From the NCBI GenBank assembly GCA_040954595.2, contig CM082579.2, positions 14,694,001 to 14,758,000 on the forward strand: 64,000 nucleotides of DNA, read 5' to 3'. How positions within the stretch are numbered: position 1 is the first letter of the stretch; the number at the start of each line of letters is the position of its first letter. A model generated the notes under the pieces. It was not told the origin of the DNA and made no database searches. It was given only the letters and a program-made list of their open reading frames with translations. The DNA is from Balanoglossus misakiensis (Eukaryota; Hemichordata). The translations under genes and the position numbers were made by a program. Of this stretch, positions 36,001 to 51,000 are shown piece by piece.

Positions 36001-39000
36001 AAAAAAACATGGGGGAAAATAATCAAAAAATGACAAATTTTCGACTTTGCAAAATCTCAAAATTTCGTCAATTTTGAATAAAAATCATGGGTGAAAATCA
36101 TCAAAAAATGACAAATTTTCGACTTTGCAAAATCTCACAATTTCGTCGATTTTTGAAAAAAAATCATGGGTGAAAATGCATCAAAAATGAGAAATTTTCG
36201 ACTTTGCAAAATCTCAAAATTTCGTCAATTTTGAAAAAAATCATGGGTGAAAATAATCAAAAAATGACAAATTTTCGACTTTGCAAAATCTCAAAATTTC
36301 GTCGATTTTTGAAAAAAATCATGGGTGAAAAATAATCAAAAAAATGACAAATTTTCGACTTTGCAAAATCTCAAAATTTTGTTGATTTTTGAAAAAAATC
36401 ATAGGTGAAAATCATCAAAAAATGACAAATTTTCGACTTTGCAAAATCTCAAAATTTCGTCGATTTTTGAAGAAAATCATGGGTGAAAATCATCAAAAAA
36501 TGACAAATTTTCGACTTTGCAAAATCTCAAAATTTTTTCGATTGTTGAAAAAAATCATCGGTGAAAATCATCAAAAAATGACACATTTTCAACTTTGCAA
36601 AATCTCAAAATTTCGTCGATTTTTGAAAAAATCATGGGGGAAAATCATGAAAAAATGACAAATTTTCCTCTTTGCAAAATCTCAAAATTTCGTCGATTTT
36701 TAAAAAAAGACATGGGTGAAAATCATCAAAAAATAACAAATTTTCGACTTTGCAAAATCTCAAAATTTCGTCCATTTTTGAAAAAAATCATGGGTAAAAA
36801 TCATCAAAAAATGACAAATTTTGAAAAGAAAACGGGTGAAAATCATCAAAAAATGACACATTTTCGACTTTGCAAAATCTCAAAATTTCGTCGATTTTTG
36901 AAAAAAAACGGGTGAAAATCATCAAAAAATGACACATTTTCGATTTTGCAAAATCTCAAAATTTCGTCGATTTTTGAAAAAAAACGGGTGAAAATCATCA
37001 AAAAATGACACATTTTCAACTTTGCAAAATCTCAAAATTTCGTCGATTTTTGAAAAAATCATGGGGGAAAATCATGAACAAATGACAAATTTTCCTCTTT
37101 GCAAAATCTCAAAATTTCGTCGATTTTTAAAAAAAGACATGGGTGAAAATCATCAAAAAATAACAAATTTTCGACTTTGCAAAATCTCAAAATTTCGTCC
37201 ATTTTTGAAAAAAAATCATGGGTAAAAATCATCAAAAAATGACAAATTTTGAAAAGAAAACGGGTGAAAATCATCAAAAAATGACACATTTTCGACTTTG
37301 CAAAATCTCAAAATTTCGTCGATTTTTGAAAAAAAATCATGGGTGAAAATCATCAAAAAATGACAAATTTTCGTCTTTGCAAAATCTCAAATTTTGTCCA
37401 TTTCTGAAAAAAAATTATAGGTAAAAATCTTCAAAAATGACAAATTTTCATCTTTGCAAAATCTCAAATTTTCGTCAATTTTTGAAAAAAATCATGTTTG
37501 AAAATCATCAAAAAATGACAAAATTTTCGACTTTGCAAAATCTCAAAATTTCGTCGATTTTTGAAAAAAATCATGGGGGAAAATCATGAAAAAATGACAA
37601 ATTTTCCTCTTTGCAAAATCTCAAAATTTCGTCGATTTTTGAAAAAAAATCATGGGTGAAAATCATCAAAAAATGACAAATTTTCGTGTTTGCAAAATCT
37701 CAAATTTTCGTCGATTTTTGAAAAAAAATCATGGTTGAAAATCATCAAAAAATGACAAAATTTTCGACTTTGTAAAATCACAAAATTTCGTCGATTTTGA
37801 AAAAAATCATAGGTTCGTCGATTTTTTAAAAAAAAACATGGGTGAAAATCATCAAAAAATGACAAATTTTGAAAAAAAAACGGGTGAAAATCATCAAAAA
37901 ATGACACATTTTCGACTTTGCAAAATCTCAAAATTTCGTCGATTTTTGAAAAAAAAACGGGTGAAAATCATCAAAAAATGACAAATTTACGAAAATTAGG
38001 TCAAGCCACCCGACAGCAACCGCTTTCACACAGTGTCGGACGTTGCACGGAATGTGAAACGTTACACTGCTTCGGCCGTTCACATGCACCTGGGCGTGGG
38101 TTTGATTGATGGTCAAACGCCCCCACTTACTTTGGGCGTTTTCAATGGTAAATGTGTCGTATTGATCGAAACCTTGCCGTAAACACATTTTTTTTGCTGA
38201 ATCAACATTCAGAGTTCAGCCGTCTAGTTAACGAAGTATTGAAGTAAGCCACTTGTTCATCATTTTTTGTCTGTCAAACGTATTTATTCGGAAAGGGACC
38301 GGCCGCCAATGAGGGGTTTAGGGAGCCCACACGTACACTCTGGTACCTGGACAATTAACATAGACATGTCGTGTGTACCGTCCGGTTCGAAAAGATTGGT
38401 TTAAGGTAGTCCTGGTAACAGTCATCCTAACGAGGCCAGGGGAGGTCTCCAAGGGCGAAATAAACATAGCTACCGATGACGAGTCGAATTCGAATCGGAC
38501 GATGCTTGTTCATAAAAGGCACAGACATAAAGCTTCGAAGTTTTTTGTCTGTGTAGTAAAGATACGACTAATCAGCCTATAGTGTAACCGTAGACCCTGG
38601 AGAAATACCAGAGCACAGCACAATGCAGCAAATGGAGTGAAACAAGAACAAAGCTTAGTCTCTGCCGCAAACAAAGCTAAATCACATATTGACACTCCAA
38701 ATAGAAGCAAGACAGCCGGGGGGGGGGGGGAGGAGGCACAGTTGTAGATCGCGGTGTTGACCCGCCCCTTCCACATCCTGTAGATGTTTGTGCGTCCAAG
38801 GCATTTTTGATAAAATATAGACTTTTGTTTTTAGCTCGAGTGTGGCCTAAGTATATCACCGTTCACACGAAAAATGTCTGTCTTTTTCAAAACGTTGTAT
38901 TATACTTCTGTGTAATTTGAACTCTAATACAAGTGACAGTATTAGAGGACAGATTTGGCACAGACAAAATTCGTATTAACAAACCACAGAGAAAACGTCA

Positions 39001-42000
39001 AAATGGAGCGATTTATAAAATGATCAATTCCACGAGTTTGCAAATTAAAGTTAAAGAGATACAGTTTCATTGGGTGGATCACTATCCTAGAGCGGTCTGG
39101 AAGCATGGGTGGATTTTTACCTGGTGTTTGTTTACCTGGTAAAAATAGGCTATTGTTCTCCCCTGCTTTTCATAGCGGATTTTTTAACACGTCTCCTCGA
39201 GATCAAACATTAATGAGCGATTAAAAGCGCTTCGTATACTTTTTGTGGGTCGAGTTGTGTTTTTCGTTTTATTTGGTCATTAATTCGATCAGAATGGATT
39301 GTTTATTGTTGTATTGTTAAAAGCTTGGATTTTATGTTTCAGTTGTGCAGAGTGCTTAAGTATGCTCGACTTGCGTGGCAATTCTGCATATTTGGAGCAT
39401 TCTTTGGAATTTAATTGATTTGGACATGAGTTTGTTGTTTGGTTGGTCATGGAACAACACGTGACATTGTCTGCATGACATTCTTTAGGGTGTTCCAATT
39501 CTGTAAATGACATGAGGTGGTTACATCGGACCATATATGGCTGAGATGAGAACATATGGCGGCGCTCTTTTTTCGCGTGTGCCACCCACTAAAAATCTGT
39601 GATTGGCTACATCTCAATTTGCCATGGTAACTATAGCTAATTTTCCATAGGTGACCGTATACCTTTAATTGCCTGTTGGTACTAAACAGCACTCTCCCCG
39701 AGTCTAGTGAAACATCATTTTGGGGGATCTGGATTTCGTGTTCATTATTGCGTGACTGATACGGCGGGTATCGATTGGAATAGGCCCTATCGTTAAAATA
39801 GAAGTTCATTCTTGTCGGGCGACCCAGGAAGGCATAAGCTTGACGTGCCTAAAGTTTGTCGGACATTGTTCGACCATCACGGCTGCAAATTGGTTTAAGT
39901 TCGACCCTGGGCCCGGTGTAGCCTGCTCCAATAGAAATGGAGAAATTAAGTATAAGGCAACAACCCGAATGTGCCACTTTTTCACTCACAGCATCCCTCT
40001 AAAACCACAGTAAGTGATAAAACAAAAGGTTAGGTCGACTTTTCATGTCCTTATGCGCATGAAAAGAAAAGAATGAGACAGGGTCAATGAAGTCTAGTAT
40101 CGTGTCTTCGTGCACACGAAGACGCCCGAGCCGTTCATCATCATGGTATTCCTCGTGGAATCTCTTGGCAAGTGCATGGCGTGTACCGAGTCAGAACATG
40201 TAAATACTGACTTCTGCTATAGACGTACCAGGTGCTTCGACGAGTTGGCCTTCGGCATTGTGGTTTTTTGGCTTTTCTAGTGAAGCCGAAGGCCAAAACC
40301 AAGGACCGTGACTAAACTGAAAAGCCCCCACCCCCCCCCCCCCCCATCTCCCCCCCCCGCCCTCACCAGTTTTTGTAGTAGATATGTTCTTCATGCCTAC
40401 CCCAATTCTACCGCTGGCTGCGCTGTCACAGTGACCTCAAGCCAGGTCAAATTTGAGCTAAAAGACAAGTTCCGTCTACATACTCATGAATATTTCTTGG
40501 TTTCTTCGCGTATAAACTCAGGAATACTATGCCCCTGAAGCCTCGGCTGGTTTTGATGCACGTTATCATGTTTTAATTAGTCAAAGACCCACAGTAGCAA
40601 AGTAGGTAATTGTCTTTTTTTCACGCGTATCCTTTGGTCATATATTCTGCCTGCAGCCCCCAGCCCTTGCTGCAGTTTGAAGCCCCTCCATCTCCCCTGA
40701 ACGAGTTTTGGTTTTGCCGATTGAAGTTGAATAACTGGGGAAAACGTAGGCAAAATCGACAAATACCGCGACATCCTTTGCCAGGTAAGCGCTGTATGGG
40801 TTCCGGGACCGATTTGGCGAAAAAAGTGTGGAAAATTGTGGACTGGAGACGTCTGGAGTGTAGAAATTCGCTCCGGGCCCAAATCCCGGTCGCTCGTTGT
40901 GCGGTTTAGAATAGCTGGGACCTGCAGCCCCGCAAAAACAAAAATCGTCCAGGGGAGATGGAGGGGCTGCAAACTGCAGCAACCCCCAGCCCCACATTCG
41001 CTGATATAATTGTCACGTTCCTCGATAGTTATTATAATTTTTAGTTAGAGACGGCCTTGTAGACTCGGAATTGTAGACTAGCGACGGCTCAGCTGGCATA
41101 TCGTACCACTTTTTCTGTTACATTGCCGACCGGCCCGGCGCAACTACCGAGGAAAGATACGGGTGTGCTCGTGGGAATTGTCAACTACCCGTTCATCGTT
41201 CGACTGCTCAACACAGATCATTGATAACACAATGTCACATTTCGAACTAATTTTGAAATTCTGGATAAATTCTCCAAATATCCTGTTAATCTGGGATTTT
41301 CTTCCATCACCTTGATGCAACTGTATCAGAATTTGTCTTTTAAGTTTATTCACACCAAAAAAAAACAACAACAGCCATTTCCTGGAAATTGTCATGTTTT
41401 CTCTAAAAGAAATAAGCTGAACTTTTTTATTCAAAGGAAACGTTCAGCAAATTTTTTTCTCCCCAAAATTCAGGTGAATTTTTCACAGATTCTTTTTTCC
41501 CAGAAATTCTGCCGAAATCTACACTAATCACACACTTATTGGAAAGGTGTAACACAAAATATAGACTTTACAAACAAAAATCTAATGTTATACATTTATG
41601 AACCTCTTATTCACCAATATTAAATGTTTTCAAAGAGGAAATGTATTATTCACGGACTGGAATTTCGAAATTAGTTTGGAACATGTTTGATGTGTTATAA
41701 ATTGGTTTATTTTCAGATTTTATGGTGGGCACTTGACAGTAATTGAGGGTTATTCTGAAAATCGTTATGCTGGAGCAGAGATTGTAAACCAGATTGAAGA
41801 GACTTCCAATGAAACAGCGAACCATGGTTGGATTGGTGAGTGTGTCTTTTAACAGTGTTTGTCAGTGTTCCCAAATAATTTGTGGGTGTATCAAGTGTAA
41901 AAAATAACTGGTTTTGGAATTTGACAGTTTACAAGTAAGCACTGCATAGTAACACTTGAATGATAATTGTCTCAAGATGGTAATTGAAAAGCCTATTTTT

Positions 42001-45000
42001 TACATCTCAATAACCTCACAAAATCTTGCTATTAAGTGACTCTGTATGCAGTTTTTCATCCAGATGGAGGGATGAGGGAATTCGCCCACTGTCAGCATGT
42101 TGGCACCCCCCTAGAAATTTGTCAAGGGGGAAATGGTGCCCCTTACAGACTCAGCGATGTCACTCATTCCCCTCCTTGCAAGAGTGCAACTATTCAAGCA
42201 AAGGGGGACATATCCCCCCCCCCCCCATCCTGGATGAAACACTGCTGTATGCATCTTCTTTCTTTATTTCCATTTTATAGGATTTAGTGGACCCAATCGA
42301 GATGGCAGTGTGGAATATGATTATTCAGATGGCAGGAAAGGTAGTGTCTTTGATGGTCGATGGGCAGACACAGAACCTGATGCCTCCACTGGGCAATGTG
42401 TGAGGTTAAACCTCTTTGAAAATAATTACCCATTGTATCATGCAAGATGTGATGATGTCAGTCTGTCAATGTGTGAAGTAGCAGCTTGTGCTGAGGGTAA
42501 GTCTGATTCAAATCAGCTAGAATCTTCCCTTACTCGCATCAGGTCTTTACTTTTCTCGCACTGCTGTAGTCACCTCCCAATATATATACTAAGAGAGAGT
42601 GTGTGCAAAAGAGCGGGAGGGAGAGGCTGGGAGGGGAGAGTGAGAGGGGAGGGAGAGAGAGCTGGAGAGTGACAGGGAGGGAGGGAGGGAGGGTGGTAGT
42701 GAGGGAGAGGGGGAGAGAGAACTAGAGGGAGAGGGAGGGGTAGAGGGGGGTAGGGAGGGAGAGAGAGCTAGAGAGGGGTGGGAGGGAGGGAGAGGGGCGG
42801 GAGAGGGGAGGGAGAGGGGCGGGAGAGGGGAGGGAGAGAGCTAGAGAGGGAGGGGGAGGGGGTGGAAGGGAGGGAAGGAGAGAGAGTTAGAGTCCCCTAA
42901 GCAATACAAGATATACTTGGAAGAGCTCACCACTAAAAGTTAAACAAGGGGGATCAGATCATGTGATGTCTCCTTGGGTGCAGAATGGTGTTATATTTGA
43001 AATTCAAAATTGAGGCCAGTTGTCGCTAGATAATTCCACTCATTAATTGTATGGTTATGTTTACTTAACAATTTCTTTTACACTATTTATGTAATAGAGA
43101 ACCACCGACCCCGAGGTGGTTCTTGGTTTCTAATTGCCGAGGGCCGCAAGCCCGAGGCGATTGGAAACCAAGAACCACTGAGGGGGAGGTGGTTCTCTGA
43201 CTTAAACCACGACCCCCCACAGACATTGTCACCATTGGAGCTTCGTGTACCACAAAGACGTCGTTTTACTCAACGATTCAATAAAATGAACGAACAAAAG
43301 CTTATCAAAAGAGGCTTATTCTTCATTGCTGACTGTGAAATTTGGTTGGCCACCCCTTTTCCTATAAATGAATCATGTCGTGGGCAGGTAGTTCTAGACC
43401 GCCCTGCTGGGCCTTACAAGATCGCCCACGCTTGACAGGTGTTACTCTAAATGTTCATGCTTACGTGTCAGAGTGATATGCTAATTTCAAACACTAATTT
43501 GCATCAAATTAAACTTTACAGGTGTGTTACGTAGTGTATTATGGGAAGCGTTACAGCTATTGGGGTTTTGCGTGCACATGGTAAGCTTACGCGAAAATTT
43601 TCTAGGCCAAATGCAGAAGGCCTACATGTAAGTGTCACGTTTTTTTTTATTTTCCTTCAAATGTCCATGAAATCGATCTGAAGATACATGTAGTTCCGAT
43701 CTATATCATCTGCGAAAACAAGCGGCTACATGTTGGTAAAGCAAAAACCGGGTAACAATACTCTACATGGTACTACTGCCCGTCTGTGTATTGGCCTCCC
43801 TGGCTTTTGAACGAACCACTCTCTACGAGCCACAGCGGCAACACGTCTGTATGGTAGCGATATTGGTGAGTAACTCATCTGCGAAAAGACTTGATACCGA
43901 AGTGAATCCGTCCGACATTACAAACCCACGTCTGGTGAACAGCAACAAAAAGTAAGCAGAATTTTGCAAGGTACGCGGGTTTTAGGCCTAAAACAGCCAA
44001 CCTTGTTACATGTCGGTAGTGAAGCAAAATCGAAGTGAAGCATCTGGTTAGAGTAATACAAGCAAATCTGGGGATAATGTGATTTAGTATAATTTTCTAG
44101 AAATTTGTAGTTAATTTATTGCAACGTTAGTTTGTTTCTGGTGAATTGATTTTTGTCTATTTTATACTTTTATTATCATGTTATGAAGACTCTCGAGAGC
44201 CACCAAGACATTAGCTTTGTACGTCAGTAGACAAACTGTGAATGTGAAGCATTGAATGAAATGATCCGGAGACTGTCGCATATCCAGTTCGCTTTCAATT
44301 AACATAACAATTACTCTATTCAAATGAAATGTACTTTGAATACAGGTATAGAAGTAAATGTAATGATGCAAATAAAGCATTGTGTATTTGTATTTTTGTT
44401 ACGACAGGTGAGACTGAGTTCTGCGGTAGTTCTAGAACCCCCGGAGGTAGTTCTAGAACTACCCGGGACTTGGTTTTAAACCTGTGGTTTTGTGTGAGAC
44501 GGAGGTTCTCTCAGTGAATGACTTGTCTATTGAATAGTGTGACGTCACGATCGTGGTTTAATTGTATGATCATCTCCTTTGCAACTAAAGACTACTTTTG
44601 AACTGTCAGCAGAAAGTCTGATCCTCAAAGAATTTTGTACTGTAAACAGGAAATTTTCGCGAGCGATACATTTTTGCGAACTATGCGAGAGCCAAAAAAA
44701 CGCGAAAATAAACAAGTTGTGTAAAAATGTTTTTCGAAGATAGCAATGCCGTGAAATATGAGAATGCGAAAATCAATCATCGCATAACAGTTGCCACTTT
44801 TGATATCATGAAAAATTTCCTGTTTTACAGTATGTCATAAATATAAATCAGAAACAAAACTGGGCCAAGTATTTTAAGAATCTGGCATCTGTCACACTGA
44901 TAGTTTGAGCTTAGAGAATCATAATATGCGGTTCTTGGAATTTTCGGGTGTGATAAATGTCGTTTCAAAATTTTTACATTTGATTTATACTAATACAAAC

Positions 45001-48000
45001 ATTGTTTTATACATGTACATTGGATACTCACTGTTGGTGAAGTAATTTTATCATCAATGAAATTTCGTCAACTTGATGAGCTGAATCTTTATGACCATTC
45101 ATCACACAAACATACTCTTTCTTTTTATTTTAATGATATTCAGGAACATGTGGTGGTTTGGAAACTGGTGAATCGGGGACCTTTCACAGCACTGGATACC
45201 CAGATGATAATTATTACATTCTACAAGAATGTATTTGGACAATCCAGGGACCTGCAACATCCAGAATAAGTGCTCACTTGTAAACTGTCAAATTCCAAAA
45301 CCAGTTATTTTTTACAGTAAAACTTGCATAAACCACTAACTCTGTCTAATCTGGAAACCTGCCTATACAAAACACCTTTTCCCGTCCATTCGACATACAA
45401 ACACTTTAAAAAAAAAACAGACACATGTATTAGATTTAAATTCATTTCAACTAAAAAAAAAATAATTTGATTTTTTTCTTCCTTATAACAAACATGATTT
45501 TTGGTAAACTTTTGAATTAAAGGGCCATTATCTATAACTTCAGGCTAGTTTATCAGTAATTTTGTTTTGTGTTTATTACACCTCACGTATTATACCGTTT
45601 TCGTGATTGGCTGAGACGCGCTCACGTGATATAGAAAAAAAAGTGATATAACATGGCTAGAGTTGATAAAGCCCTGTCGCGTGCGCTGATATTGCCCGCT
45701 TGGTTGTTTTGGTGTTCTGGGCACGACTTCTGCGCGTTCCAAACTGTCGTTCAATGGCTTCCTTCACGATCAGTCAACTCCCGCATCTATATGGCTTCAA
45801 AGCGACACACAGGCTTAACACCTGTTCTACTGGATGATATTTTACTGCAAACGGGCAGTAAATACACCAAAATCGCAACCAACAGCGCAGTATTTTCAAA
45901 ATAATCTAAGTTCGAAGTAGGTATCGTATAATTCTTGGGAGATCGAGACATTTTACATTCTCAGCAACGTACGACATATGGACGCGAGTCTACATGCTAC
46001 ATGCTGCAGTGTATGTACATTCAAATGTTCGGCGTAATAAAATTAATAACACATTATGCTCGGGCAACATCACGATTTGAAGCCTGCCCTCGGGCTGGTG
46101 ATCTCTGACCAAAATATTGATGATACCCTCGCATGCGGCTCGGGCATCATCAATATTATGGTCAGAGATCACCATCCCTCATGCAGGCTTCAAATCGTGA
46201 TATTGCCCTCGCTATCATGTGTTATTATTTAAATTAAACACTTTTTCTTGTTCCTCTCCTCATGAGTAACCCATCACACCCAGCTCTCTGCTTGTCAACG
46301 AGTCATGTGTATGTGTACTGACTGTTGTTATTATTTACGAATGTTTTCAAACAACAACAATGCCGATTGTGCCCTCATAGGTTTCGTTGAGAAGTTAAGA
46401 CTATGGATTTAACTCTGCCCTGCGTAGCTGAACAAGAAACTATAATTGATACACAGAAAAGAAATACTGAAAAATGCAAAAAGTTACAGCTAATGGGGCT
46501 TAAGTCATGAAACCGTGTTTATTTTCATGTATATTGGCTTGAGACAGCTCACTATTTATGATGTGTGTTGTGACATTTTTTTATTCTTTTCAGTTTCTAC
46601 ATTTTGACACTGAACTTTATTATGATACTGTTGTCATTGTCGAGGTGTCTGTGTTTGACCCATCCAAAGTTCTTGCCACATACAGTGGACCGGACCAGCC
46701 TGATGAAGTTATTAGCAGTGGTAATGCAATGTTGGTGAAATTTCTCTCAGATAGTTCGCATACTGCTACTGGCTTTGAAGCATCTTGGCAAGCAGGTAAT
46801 ACCAAGTTTTATACATAATGTAAAACTGGAAATTTTCGCAAACGATAAATTTTCGCGAACTACACATAAACTTTGCATGTGTGGACACAAGGCAACTAAA
46901 AGCATTAATGCTCTGTGTTTACCTTAGGCAAATAGTGTCTCTGAAACGTTTCGAATTTTACCCTACGTGAACCTGGTATAACATTATAGATTGCACATGT
47001 AGGCAATATTTGCCCTACCTCGACTGTGATCTTGCTGATGTCCTGTTTGTGAAGTGTTTCTGTTAAGATGACTTCTTCTTTCTTTCAGTGTATTCTTTGT
47101 GTGGTGGGAATTTCATAGCACAGTCATATAAACAGAATCTCAGCAGTACAGAATATTTTGAAGGCAAGAATTATCTCAACAATGAAGATTGTAACTGACA
47201 GCTGGCATCATTCACAACAGAATTTGTTGTCACTTTACAGGTAGTGGATTCAGATGCAATTAATCGTGTGAGTTGTTTTACAGCATGACAAAAATTAGTA
47301 ATTATATTTTTAAAAATACATTTTATTTTTGTCATTTCTGGTCAATTCTCAGTAGTCACTTTTCCGATTTCTTAAAATTTGGTTTACAAGGACCTACAAT
47401 ATTTGTTATTATGGTTTACATAAACATGTGACAAATATCAATACTGGGGAGGAGGGGGGTGGGTAGTTTTAGACATTTTTGGTCCAAAAGTCCACTTATG
47501 TCAGAAACGGATGTTTTGGATTTTGGTTTATTGGGATGTGAAAATATTCTTTATCAGATGTATTCTTATATTACCTCATCAATGCTAAAGGTGTCCTTAT
47601 ATTGTCCCTTTAAATCACTTAAAATCATTCCCAAAGAATTTCAACCCAGTAAGAATTGTAAGGATCACAGATCTATCTTCTTTTGCCATTCTTTCTGGAA
47701 GTTTATAATATAAGCTAATCTGATACTGGGTCATTATGGAACTTTTTAACAGAAAAAATAACAAAATGTGAAAAAAGTTAAATGAGTTTAATTTGATAAC
47801 TACATGTATAACGACAGAAAGGTTTGACCTAAGGAAGTCATATACAGTTAACAGTCATTTCTTCTGTCGCGTACGACTTTTTATCCAGAAGGCAATTATT
47901 ATGTGATTTGATCCCCTAGCACAAAATAAAAGGCAGCCAGGATTACACCAAACCTGTGGATTGAATTCATTATTCCTTGTTTGGTATTTTTAGCTTGGCT

Positions 48001-51000
48001 GTCACTTGTGTCAGCCAAGCTGTAGCAGTAGGTTGATAAGTGTCCGTCTGTCGTCCGGCGTCCGTTGTCCGTCGTCCGTCAACTTTCGGTATTTCAATCT
48101 TCTTCGTTAAAACGACATTGCATATTTAGCTATAATTTGGTAGGAATGTGTGTTATGGTGCCCCTACCTGATTTTGTAAATTTGGATTTGATGGGGTCAT
48201 AAATATGCAAATTAGATCTAAAAATAGAATGTTGGTCAAACATTTTCTTCTCCCTAACTACATGTACGATGGAGCTGAAATTTGGCAGGAATGTGTGTTA
48301 TGGTGCCCCTACCTGATTTCATAAATTTGGATATGATCGGGTCATGAATATGCAAATTAGATCTAAAAATATAATTTTTGGTAAAAAATCTTCTTCTCCC
48401 TAACTACATGTACGATGGAGCTGAAATTTGGTAGAATGTGTGTTATGGTGCCCCTACCTGATTTTGTTTTATTGGAATTTTGATCGGGTCATGAATATGC
48501 AAATTAGTACCTTGGTACTTCCTTTTGATGTTGTTCTTTAGGAATAAATTCTTTCTTTCTTTAGCACAATGAATCAGGCTGAATGTGGATATTAAATACT
48601 TGTGATGTCTATGTTTGGTTTTGTTTAATAGAATACAATTGTTATGATTAAAACCTAGGGTATTCATATCATTGCCCAGCTATAGGTTTCACTGTTAAAG
48701 TCAGCAGAGCTCTTTTGACCGATAGGTCACTTGTTTCTTTAAAGGTTGCCAGGGAATTGAAATTCTGCGTAGTTTTGGCACGATTCAGTCACCAGGGTAT
48801 GATGTTAGCACTTACCCTGATGATGTTATGTGTAGCTGGTTAATCAAGGAACCAACTGGAAGACCATTAACTCTTATCTTTGATGAGAACTTTGGATTAG
48901 AGAGGAACACAGATGTTGATTACATCATTGTGAGTATCAGATATGATCATGAGTCAGCCATGTTAAAAATATTTGTCACATTAAAAAAATTGTCATATTA
49001 TTTTGCAGTGATTTTAGTTTGACAATTTTGGCAGACATTACTTCAAACTATACAACTTTGGAACACAATTTGGAAATTTAATTAATCACATATATACTGT
49101 AAAACGGGATACTTTTGCAACATGAAATTTTCGCGTTATCAAAAGAGGCAAGTGTTATGCAACAATAACTTTTCACGTTCTTGTATTTCACTGCATCATT
49201 ATCCCCGAAAAACATTTTTACGCAACTTTTTATTTTCATGTTTTGATGGCTCTCACGTAGATCGCGAAAATTTATTGTTTGCGAACATTTCCCATTTTAC
49301 AGTATGTTGAGTAGCTGTTACAGCAGGAAATGCAACAAGGATTGAATACTATAAAATTTTCGTGAATGATAAATTTTCGTAAACTATGTGAGAGCCAAAA
49401 AATATGAAAATAAAAAGTCGCTTAAAATGCTTCAGAGATAACAATGCAGTAAAATATGGCAATGTGAAAATTAATTGTCGCGTAACAGTAGCCACCTTTG
49501 ATATCGCGAAAATTTCCTGTTGTGAAGATTTCCCGTTTTACGGTATTTACAATGCATGCTTAATTTGTCTTTGTTTCTGAAGGTATACAATGGTACTGAG
49601 AGTGATGATGATGTCATTATTGGTCCATGGAGTGGCAATTCTGATGGAGTCATTGATGGCACAGTGCCACCACCCGATTGCCGTACAGACATTGGACACT
49701 TTTCGGTTGTGTTCAGGAGTAGTAGAACACGACCAGCTAAAGGATTCAGGGCTTCATTTTCACCAGGTACACATACTGTAAAACACTTTATTTTCACGAG
49801 TTGAAATTTTTCGCGACATCGAGAGAGGCCACTGTTTCGCCAGTATTAATTTTCGCGTTCTCTTATTTCATTCATTGCATCTTTATCTTCAAAAAAATTA
49901 CGCAACTTTTTATTTTCACGCTATTTTGGCTCTCGCGTATTTCGCGAAAATCTCTTGCTCGCGAAAATAAAGTGTTTTACAGTAACTTACTAACATTTCA
50001 GAAAAAGTTGTTACAGAATTCTTAGAAACACACTCTCCCTTTATTCCTTGTGATTTAGAGTCATTAATTGAAAGGTGCAAATGTTTTTGAATTTTTACGA
50101 AACTTCAAAGAGCTGGAAAAACAGAGACAGTAATTTCTTACAATTGCAATGCAATTTTGGACCATTGACAGGAATGGCAACACTCTTGTATCACACTCAA
50201 TAAAGTGATGGGGTCGTCGCACTGCGTTTGTTTGTTTATAAACATTGCAATTCATCCACAAATCCCTGAAATTAGACAGCCACGACCTACTAGGATCTTC
50301 AGTTGCTGTCATGGACAGTCTAGGATACTGTCAGCTGCTTCGTTCATTCTAAGAATTATCTTATTTGAGGGATTTGTGGATGAATTGTAATGTTTATAAA
50401 CAAACGCATTGCGACGACCCCTTCACTTTAAAACAACTGACATTTATGAGTTTAAGTATTTGTCTGCATGCATTCTTATCATTGTGATCCTTGTTCTGAC
50501 AGACTGTCCCGAAATTGTGATTAGTGAGGGCGTGGTGACCAGTACAGAGATAGAAGGTATGATGTCTCTGTCTCATTCCAATGCTCGGACGGTTATACAG
50601 TAGTTAAAGGGGATGTCCGGTCTAGCTGATATCTACATAATTTTGTAGCTTTGAGGTCACTCTTTCAGGAAAAAAAAAACATTTTCGCCGTGTATAAGTC
50701 GTACCAGCTATGCAAATATGCCTAGCCTGGTGTCTTGTATCCAAGATAATTAATGAAAAAAGTGCAGTGATGAGAGAGACTTAATTTGTCTCTTGAATCT
50801 ATTGTTAGCAACAACTTGAATGACACTAATTTGTTGTTTATTTTTTAGGAATAACATGTGGTGGACCCCCTGAGTGCAGCAATGGAATTCTTACCAATGT
50901 TACCAGTACAGTGTATGGTGGCATTGCTTATTATCAATGCATTGAGGGCTATCAGTTTATAAATAATGTGTCTTCATTGGAATGCCAAGCAGATGGTGTC